Of a stretch of DNA of 5,151 bases, positions 1-5,151 are shown in pieces. Position 1 is the stretch's first letter. Each line of letters opens with the position of its first letter. The stretch covers positions 1 to 5,151 of the forward strand of contig JBJEIR010000035.1 in the NCBI GenBank assembly GCA_051877215.1, given 5' to 3'. Made by a program: the position numbers and the translations under genes. Under the pieces are notes generated by a model. The model saw only the letters and a list, made by a program, of their open reading frames with translations, ran no database searches and had not been told where the DNA came from. This DNA is from RGIG1959 sp051877215 (GTDB lineage Bacteria; Bacillota; Clostridia; Oscillospirales; Acutalibacteraceae).

Positions 1-3000
1 TACGCAAGCGGGCGGTGTACCTTATACCAACCGACCCGCAGCGCCGCAATGCAATATGCCGCCGCATGCGCTTTCGGGAACATATACTTGATCTTCATGC
101 AGGAATCAATATACCACTGCTCAACGCCGTGCTCCTTCATGGCGGAAAAATGCTCTTCGGTGAGCAGCTTGGTGGCATTTCCCTTACGCACGATCTCCAT
201 AATTTTAAACGCCATCTTCGGCTCAAGCCCTTTATGCATCAGGTAAACCATGATGCTGTCGCGGGTACCGATCACATTGGAAATCGTGCAGGTGCCGTTT
301 TTGATCAAATCCTGCGCATTGCCGAGCCACACATCGGTACCGTGAGACAGTCCGGATATCTGCAAAAGGTCGGCAAAGGTCTGCGGCTTGGAATCGATGA
401 GCATCTGACGCACAAACGGCGTACCCATCTCCGGCAACGAAAGCGTGCCCGTATTGCACTCAATCTCCTCCTCCGTCACGCCGAGCGGCTCCGGAGAGGT
501 AAACAGCTTGTACACCTGCGGATCGGACATGGTGACATCCTTGACGGGAATGCCGCTGTATTCCTCAAGATATTTATAGGTGGTGGGAATGACATGACCG
601 AGGTTATCCAGCTTTAAAATGGTATCGTGGATCGAATGGAAGTCGAAATGCGTGGTGATCACTTCCGAATCGGGATCATCCGCCGGATGCTGCAGCGGCG
701 TGAAATCCTCCGCTTCATAATCGTTCGGCACAACAACCATACCGCCGGGATGCTGACCCGTGGTGCGTTTGACGCCGGAGCATCCGATCGCAAGGCGCGT
801 GCGCTCGGCGTTTCCGAGCACCAGTCCGTGCTCCTCCTCATATTTTTTGACATATCCAAACGCCGTTTTCTCCGCCACGGTGGAAATGGTCCCCGCCTTA
901 AACACATGATTCGGCGGGAACAGCGTTTCGGTATACCGGTGCGCCGCCGTCTGATATTCGTCGGCAAAATTCAGGTCGATATCCGGGGCTTTGTCACCGT
1001 CAAAGCCGAGGAAGGTCTCAAAGGGAATTTCATGTCCGTCGCGGCTGAGCTCTTCCCCGCAATGGGGACAGCACTTGGGCGGCAGGTCAAAACCGGAGCC
1101 GACCTCCCCGTTTGTAAAGAATTCCGAATATTTACATTTTTTACAGATATAGTGAGGCGCAAGCGGATTGACCTCCGAAATGCCCGCCATACTGGCGACA
1201 AAGGACGAGCCGACCGATCCGCGGGAGCCGACCAGATAGCCGTGCTCTTCGGAGTTTTGCACCAGCTTTTGCGCAATCATATACAGCACCGCAAAGCCGT
1301 GCTTGATAATGGAGGACAACTCGCGGTCCAGCCGCTTTTCGACGATTTCGGGAAGCGGATCGCCGTAAATCGCTTTGGCGCGTCCCCAGGTGATCTCCTG
1401 CAGCTGTTCATCCGCGCCGTCAATATGCGGAGGATACGTTCCCGTCGGGATGGGGCGGATGCTTTCGATGCGGTCCGCAATGGCGTTGGTGTTTTCCACC
1501 ACCACCTCATAGGCCTTCTCTTCTCCCAGATAGGCAAATTCCTCCAGCATCTCCTGCGTGGTACGCAAGAAAAGCGGTGCCTGTTCATCGGCATCCGTAA
1601 ATCCCTGCACACTTTGAAGAATCCGCCGAAACTCTTCATCCTCCGGATCGAGAAAATGAACATCGCAGGTGGCGCAAACGGGAATTTTCAGCTTTTCGCC
1701 CAACCGCACAACGGTGCGGTTGAAATCTTTGAGCTGCTCTTCGTCCCGCGCCGTGCCGTTTTTGAGCATAAAGCGATTATTGCCGAGCGGCTGAATTTCC
1801 AAAAAGTCATAAAAGTTGGCAATATCGCACAGCTCGCCCCATTGGCGTCCCTGCACGACCGCTTCAAACAGTTCTCCCTGCTCACATGCGGAGCCGATGA
1901 GCAAGCCCTCACGGTGCTCGAGCAGCTTCGTTCTCGTGATACGCGGCTTGCGGTAAAAGTTTTTGAGATGCGACCACGAAATCAGTTTATACAGATTTTT
2001 CAGTCCTGTCAGATCCTGAGCGATCAGAATCATATGATACGGGCGCACCCCTTTGGTATCGCCTCCGCGCAGCCCCGTATTCACAGAGGCGACCTCCGCA
2101 ATGCCCCGCTCCTCCGTCATCTGCCTGCAAAGAATGGCAAAAATGGACGCCAGCACCCGCGCGTCATCGCACGCGCGATGGTGATGAAAGGGCGGCAGGG
2201 AAAGCGCTTTGGCAACCGTATCCAGCTTGTGGTTTTTTAAATGGGGATAAAGAGCGCGCGCGATGGGCACCGTATCAATGGATGTAAACGGATAGGTCAT
2301 GTCGCACCGCTCGGCCGCCTGTTGAACAAAGCCGGTATCAAAAGGCGCATTGTGCGCCACCAGCAATCGGCAATCCCCGCAAAATTCATAAAAGCTGCGA
2401 AGCGCCTCTGCTTCGCTCGGCGCGTCGGCGACCATCTCGTTTGTGATGCCCGTCAGTTCGGTGATTTTGGCGGAAATCGGCATCTGAGGATTGACAAAGG
2501 TGTTGAATTCCTCCTGAACCTCGCCGTTTTTCAGGCGCACCGCGCCGATTTCGGTGATACGGTCATTTTGTCGGGACAGTCCCGTCGTTTCCAAATCAAA
2601 AACAATAAATTCCCCGTCGAGAGCGCCGTTTTCATTTCCGGTGACAACCGGTATCATATCATTGATATAATACGCCTCTACACCATACAGGATTTTGATT
2701 TCCTTACCGTCCTTTGCCAGCTTGGCAGCGGTGTTCATGGCGTCCGGGAAAGCCTGTACAACGCCGTGATCGGTGATGGCGATCGCCTTATGTCCCCACT
2801 CGGCGGCGCGCTTGACCAAATCGCTCGTCTCCGAAACGGCGTCCATCGAGGACATTTTGGTATGCAAATGCAGTTCCACGCGCTTTTTCTCCGCGCGGTC
2901 GCTCCTGCGATAGCGCGCTACGACCGAAATCGCCCGCGGACGCAGAATGTTGCTTTTGGCAAATTCGTTATACTCATAACTGCCCTGTACTAAAACACAT

Positions 3001-3929
3001 ATGCCGTTTTTCAGGGCTTCCAAAGCGTCTATTTTTTGCTTATCCCGCTTTTTGTTCATCCAAAGATTGATCGTCACCGAATTGGTGCGATCGGATATAT
3101 GAAAAACATACAGCGTTTTGGTGCCGTCGCGGTTATCTCTCGTTTCCAGTCCGAACACTTCGCCCCAAACGGTGACCATACTGCCGTCCGGTTCGATTTG
3201 ATTGATCGGAACGGGGTACTCGCGAATGGCACTCCCGAAAAGAGGCTGCGCCGTTTGCAAATAAATGGGCAACCCGTCCGCGGGCGGTTTTGAAAAATCC
3301 ACCCCGGTGGTTTTCGGAGTCGGTGCAACCTCGGAAGCGCCGCTTGCAGATGCGGCGTCTGCCGCCGCCTGCGCCGCTTCGCGCTGCGCCTGCAGGCGCG
3401 CCTCTTGTTCCTCAAGCGCCTGCTGCATGGCGCGCTGATACTGTTCATCCTCTTCGCTGACCGTATCACTGCCAAAAAGCGACACCTTTACTTTTCGACC
3501 GAATATGGAAAAAATCAGATCCGCAAGACTCTTATCCAGTCCCGTGGTCGTCAGTAAACCGACGCCGCCGTGCGGCAGTTCAACGGAAAGCTCGTTGTCA
3601 AGCACGGTGTATATGGCATCGTTAAAGCTGCCGTTCACCTGCACATAGCGCCGACGCAAAAGTGCGATCACCGTCGGCATCGCATGTGCAGTGAGCGCAT
3701 TTGCAGAGCAATGCGGCTTGATTTCCACCGTCACAGACAGCGCTTGTCCCATCACGGTTTCCGCCTCCGTCAGGTCGTTGTACGAGGGAAGCGATTCCAT
3801 GCGAAGCTCCAGCGTTAAAAAGCGCCGTGATTCCTGTATATCCATATGCTCGACTGCTGCTCCCAACACGATAGGAGAAAGCCCGCCAAGCGGTATATAT
3901 TGTCCGAAAAGCTCAGAAAATGTCATCAT
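1..3929 (-). CDS. polC: DNA polymerase III alpha subunit, PolC type (C-terminus beyond window)
   Basis: Replicative polymerase of low-GC Gram-positive bacteria, carrying 5'-3' synthesis and 3'-5' proofreading in one chain. The 1309 residues here have no stop; the family is usually about 1430-1450, so roughly 110-140 C-terminal residues, including the usual beta-clamp motif, lie outside. Visible order: N-terminal domain (1-155); Glu/Gln/Ala-rich linker (159-205); OB fold (about 251-345); PHP part 1 (H354, H356, D363, D387-H388, E418); inserted DnaQ-like exonuclease (D445 and E447 of FDLETTG, D531 of HNAPFD, H584 and D589); PHP part 2 (H632, C682, D756, H758); polymerase core with GSRGSVGSS (about 901-909), zinc cysteines C929, C932, C954 and C957, catalytic D983 and D985 in PDIDLNF, TTGQHPGG (near H1060), and D1108 in KLDNLGH. 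ATG at 3929 is chosen because an in-frame TGA lies at 3983-3981 and the only later usable starts are ATG 3929 and the adjacent ATG 3926. It follows ispG on the same strand. Identification is very secure; the domain limits are approximate. Confidence 0.98.
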   Translation of the reverse strand, partial: MMTFSELFGQYIPLGGLSPIVLGAAVEHMDIQESRRFLTLELRMESLPSYNDLTEAETVMGQALSVTVEIKPHCSANALTAHAMPTVIALLRRRYVQVNGSFNDAIYTVLDNELSVELPHGGVGLLTTTGLDKSLADLIFSIFGRKVKVSLFGSDTVSEEDEQYQRAMQQALEEQEARLQAQREAAQAAADAASASGASEVAPTPKTTGVDFSKPPADGLPIYLQTAQPLFGSAIREYPVPINQIEPDGSMVTVWGEVFGLETRDNRDGTKTLYVFHISDRTNSVTINLWMNKKRDKQKIDALEALKNGICVLVQGSYEYNEFAKSNILRPRAISVVARYRRSDRAEKKRVELHLHTKMSSMDAVSETSDLVKRAAEWGHKAIAITDHGVVQAFPDAMNTAAKLAKDGKEIKILYGVEAYYINDMIPVVTGNENGALDGEFIVFDLETTGLSRQNDRITEIGAVRLKNGEVQEEFNTFVNPQMPISAKITELTGITNEMVADAPSEAEALRSFYEFCGDCRLLVAHNAPFDTGFVQQAAERCDMTYPFTSIDTVPIARALYPHLKNHKLDTVAKALSLPPFHHHRACDDARVLASIFAILCRQMTEERGIAEVASVNTGLRGGDTKGVRPYHMILIAQDLTGLKNLYKLISWSHLKNFYRKPRITRTKLLEHREGLLIGSACEQGELFEAVVQGRQWGELCDIANFYDFLEIQPLGNNRFMLKNGTARDEEQLKDFNRTVVRLGEKLKIPVCATCDVHFLDPEDEEFRRILQSVQGFTDADEQAPLFLRTTQEMLEEFAYLGEEKAYEVVVENTNAIADRIESIRPIPTGTYPPHIDGADEQLQEITWGRAKAIYGDPLPEIVEKRLDRELSSIIKHGFAVLYMIAQKLVQNSEEHGYLVGSRGSVGSSFVASMAGISEVNPLAPHYICKKCKYSEFFTNGEVGSGFDLPPKCCPHCGEELSRDGHEIPFETFLGFDGDKAPDIDLNFADEYQTAAHRYTETLFPPNHVFKAGTISTVAEKTAFGYVKKYEEEHGLVLGNAERTRLAIGCSGVKRTTGQHPGGMVVVPNDYEAEDFTPLQHPADDPDSEVITTHFDFHSIHDTILKLDNLGHVIPTTYKYLEEYSGIPVKDVTMSDPQVYKLFTSPEPLGVTEEEIECNTGTLSLPEMGTPFVRQMLIDSKPQTFADLLQISGLSHGTDVWLGNAQDLIKNGTCTISNVIGTRDSIMVYLMHKGLEPKMAFKIMEIVRKGNATKLLTEEHFSAMKEHGVEQWYIDSCMKIKYMFPKAHAAAYCIAALRVGWYKVHRPLA

Positions 3930-3999
3930 CCGTATGTAAGTCCTTTCTGTCCCGTTTCCTGCACACAGCCTGTCCGTCGTTCACCGTATCATTCGTCAT
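3913..3999 (-). CDS. Possible 28-codon leader ORF overlapping the polC start
   Basis: A short open frame starts at ATG 3999, directly after a purine-rich AAAGAGAGAG, and ends with TGA at 3915-3913, which is 17 bases inside polC in a different frame. The predicted peptide is 28 residues, hydrophilic and charged, starting MTNDTVNDGQ and ending DDDIF, with no recognisable motif. If translated, ribosomes would pass over the polC ribosome binding site and stop just beyond its start, so the ORF could couple or tune polC translation. The Shine-Dalgarno match is weak and almost touches the ATG. A frame this short arises easily by chance, so confidence is low. Confidence 0.12.
   Translation of the reverse strand: MTNDTVNDGQAVCRKRDRKDLHTDDDIF
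3941..3948 (-). promoter_or_regulatory. Ribosome binding site of polC
   Basis: On the minus strand the bases read AGAAAGGA, followed by 11 bases and then two consecutive ATG codons (3929 and 3926). The spacing is slightly long, which favours the first ATG over the second. No in-frame ATG, GTG or TTG occurs between the upstream stop at 3983-3981 and this start. Confidence 0.75.
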
Positions 4000-4045
4000 C
4001 TCTCTCTTTGAAAAGCGGAAAACAGGCGGTTATATCCGAATGATA
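3987..4045. repeat. 9-bp inverted repeat in the ispG-polC gap
   Basis: The arms are TATCATTCG at 3987-3995 and CGAATGATA at 4037-4045 (plus strand). They are perfect reverse complements separated by 41 bases. The AT-rich arms and long loop do not fit an intrinsic terminator. They could be operator half-sites, the base of a larger RNA structure, or chance. The match is directly visible; any function is unproven. Confidence 0.4.
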
Positions 4046-4054
4046 AGCGAAAAA

Positions 4055-5104
4055 TTACAGAGAAGCGATCTCCTCCATCAGCGCATCTACCGCCTGCTCC
4101 TGCGATACGCTGCGCACCACCTCTCCTTTTTTGAAGATGGCAAATTTACCGTTTCCGCCCGCCATGCCGACATCTGCTTCGCGCGCTTCGCCCGGTCCGT
4201 TGACGATACAGCCCATCACCGCCACCGTAATATCCTTATCGACCGTCTGCAAACGGCGCTCCACCTCGTCGGCAACGGCGATCAAATCGACCGCCGTACG
4301 CCCGCAGGTCGGACAGGAAACCAATTTTGCGCCGTTTGTCCGAAGTCCCGCCGCCGCCAACAAATCGCGCCCTGCGCGCACCTCCTCAATCGGGTCGGCC
4401 GTCAACGAAATGCGAATCGTATCGCCGATCCCCGAAAGCAGCAATCCGCCGATTCCCGCCGCGGATTTCAAAATTCCCATTCTCTTGGTCCCGGCTTCGG
4501 TCACCCCCAAATGCAGGGGATAGTCGCACCGCTCGGCAATCAAGCGATAGGCATCAAACATGATCTGTGTATCGGAGGACTTCAATGACAGCACAATATC
4601 GTTAAAATCCGCCTTTTCCAGCAAGGACGCATGGTAAAGAGCACTGTCGCAAAGCGCCTGTGCCGTCGGGCGGCCGTAGCGAGCCAAAATCTCCTTTTCC
4701 AGCGAGCCGGAGTTGACGCCGATACGAATCGGAATTCCCTTGCGCGCGCACGCATTTGCCACCGCCCGCACATGCTCGTCTGCGCCGATGTTCCCGGGAT
4801 TGATGCGAATTTTGTCCACTCCCGCATCCACGCAATCGAGCGCGAGACGATAGTCAAAATGAATATCCGCCACCAGCGGAATGCGGACAGCCGCTTTGAT
4901 CGCATCGATCAGGCGCACCGCATCTTTGTCGGGGACAGCGACGCGGATAATCTCACAGCCCGCTTTTTCCAATGCGCGCGCCTGCGCGACATTTCCGTCT
5001 ATATCCCGCGCGGGAACATTCAGCATGGACTGCACCGTCACCGGTGCTCCCCCGCCGATCATCACCTTCCGCGCGCAAACCGCTCTGCTGATTCGCCGCT
5101 TCAT
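4055..5104 (-). CDS. ispG: 4-hydroxy-3-methylbut-2-en-1-yl diphosphate synthase (IspG/GcpE)
   Basis: Cytosolic [4Fe-4S] enzyme of the MEP pathway. It reductively opens 2-C-methyl-D-erythritol 2,4-cyclodiphosphate to give HMBPP, the substrate of IspH, on the way to isoprenoids. The protein is complete at 349 residues, near the usual 350-370 for the short bacterial form without the extra middle domain. The N-terminal TIM-barrel shows VTVQSM (22-27), KIRINPGNIG (98-107), GVNSGSLEKE (129-138), LGVTEAGT (199-206) and GIGDTIRISLT (225-235). The C-terminal iron-sulfur part shows CPTCGR (C264, C267) and GCIVNGPGEA (C299, E306), which are the four cluster ligands known for the family. ATG 5104 is the only sensible start: an in-frame TGA lies at 5122-5120, no other start codon intervenes, and a good ribosome binding site sits 8 bases upstream. 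The TAA stop is at 4057-4055. One oddity is LNVPA at 28-32, where most relatives read TNTDT. Confidence 0.98.
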   Translation of the reverse strand: MKRRISRAVCARKVMIGGGAPVTVQSMLNVPARDIDGNVAQARALEKAGCEIIRVAVPDKDAVRLIDAIKAAVRIPLVADIHFDYRLALDCVDAGVDKIRINPGNIGADEHVRAVANACARKGIPIRIGVNSGSLEKEILARYGRPTAQALCDSALYHASLLEKADFNDIVLSLKSSDTQIMFDAYRLIAERCDYPLHLGVTEAGTKRMGILKSAAGIGGLLLSGIGDTIRISLTADPIEEVRAGRDLLAAAGLRTNGAKLVSCPTCGRTAVDLIAVADEVERRLQTVDKDITVAVMGCIVNGPGEAREADVGMAGGNGKFAIFKKGEVVRSVSQEQAVDALMEEIASL

Positions 5105-5151
5105 AAGCGTATCTTCCTTTCATCCCGTGTTTCAGGCAAACCCCAACAGCT
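5105..5151 (-). other. Sequence upstream of ispG, possibly including the end of a preceding gene
   Basis: Only 47 bases are visible. Two minus-strand frames could hold the tail of an upstream gene. One ends LLGFA at a TGA (5134-5132), 27 bases before ispG. The other ends with a TGA at 5103-5101 that overlaps the ispG start as ATGA. In many Clostridia the gene before ispG is rseP, a membrane site-2 protease, but too few residues are present to recognise it. No promoter is evident in this short stretch. Confidence 0.25.
5113..5120 (-). promoter_or_regulatory. Ribosome binding site of ispG
   Basis: On the minus strand the bases read AAAGGAAG, a good match to the anti-Shine-Dalgarno end of 16S rRNA, with 8 bases between it and the ATG at 5104. 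Together with the in-frame stop just upstream (5122-5120), this fixes the ispG start. Confidence 0.85.

Larger units (their letters stand above)
3930..4054 (-). other. ispG-polC intergenic gap
   Basis: This 125-base spacer lies between the ispG stop and the polC start. I see no GC-rich hairpin followed by a T tract, so no standard intrinsic terminator for ispG. A TATAAC hexamer (minus strand, near 4034-4029) resembles a -10 box, but no acceptable -35 lies 16-18 bases upstream, so I do not call a promoter. The gap holds a 9-bp inverted repeat, a purine run AAAGAGAGAG just before an ATG at 3999, and the polC ribosome binding site. Read-through from ispG into polC is the simplest reading. Confidence 0.6.

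Noticed and set aside
2120..2610. A separate DnaQ-type exonuclease gene
   Set aside because: The exonuclease motifs are in the same uninterrupted frame as the surrounding PHP, OB and polymerase domains. This is the normal PolC insertion, not an independent gene.
15..2993. Long plus-strand open frames at 15-617, 627-2240 (537 codons) and 2241-2993, all in one frame and nearly end to end
   Set aside because: They lie in the frame exactly complementary to the polC codons, so a stop appears only where polC uses TTA, CTA or TCA. The stops at 617, 2240 and 2993 each sit opposite a polC TTA leucine codon. The translations are Arg/His-rich and resemble no family, while the minus strand carries unmistakable PolC.
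3036..3818. Further plus-strand frames at 3036-3293 and 3570-3818
   Set aside because: They share the same codon-aligned antisense frame over polC, with no recognisable protein, and are explained by polC codon choice.
4029..4034. TATAAC as a -10 box for a separate polC promoter
   Set aside because: No hexamer close to TTGACA lies at proper spacing upstream and there is no extended -10 TG. A weak promoter cannot be excluded but is not supported.
3920..4588. Plus-strand 222-codon frame crossing the intergenic gap into ispG
   Set aside because: Its downstream part is antisense to the conserved IspG C-terminus, its peptide has no recognisable motif, and no plus-strand promoter or convincing ribosome binding site was seen.
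1..5151. A novel system, mobile element, CRISPR array, tRNA or rRNA
   Set aside because: About 97% of the window is accounted for by two conserved housekeeping genes. I saw no direct repeat array, transposase, terminal inverted repeats or structured RNA gene in what remains.

Overview
This is an ordinary housekeeping segment from a bacterium of the Bacillota, most likely a clostridial lineage of intermediate GC content. Two essential genes lie on the minus strand. They are ispG, which catalyses the penultimate step of the MEP isoprenoid pathway, and polC, the replicative DNA polymerase III alpha subunit of the PolC type. The taxonomic inference rests on three things: PolC is largely restricted to Bacillota and a few neighbouring phyla; ispG sits directly before polC, an order I recall from Clostridia (from memory, Bacillus has proS there); and the PolC palm and thumb wording is clostridial-like. 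No other organism marker is present.

Layout, in the direction of transcription from high to low coordinates. Bases 5151-5105 are a short upstream stretch with the ispG ribosome binding site and possibly the last codons of an upstream gene. ispG runs from 5104 to 4055 and is complete, with all iron-sulfur ligands present. A 125-base gap (4054-3930) carries the polC ribosome binding site, a 9-bp inverted repeat, and a possible 28-codon leader ORF that would overlap the polC start. polC runs from 3929 off the left edge of the window. Its first 1309 codons are present without a stop or frameshift, and the extreme C-terminus lies outside.

The two genes probably form part of one co-directional transcription unit. 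I see no convincing terminator or promoter between them. In many Clostridia the same cluster begins with frr, uppS, cdsA, dxr and rseP, but only ispG and polC can be seen here. The plus strand contains long open frames, but these are codon-aligned shadows of polC and not genes. I found no RNA genes, mobile elements, CRISPR array or new defence-like system. The best second-look items are a variant palm motif in PolC, the intact nine-residue PHP metal site split by the exonuclease insertion, and the possible leader ORF before polC.
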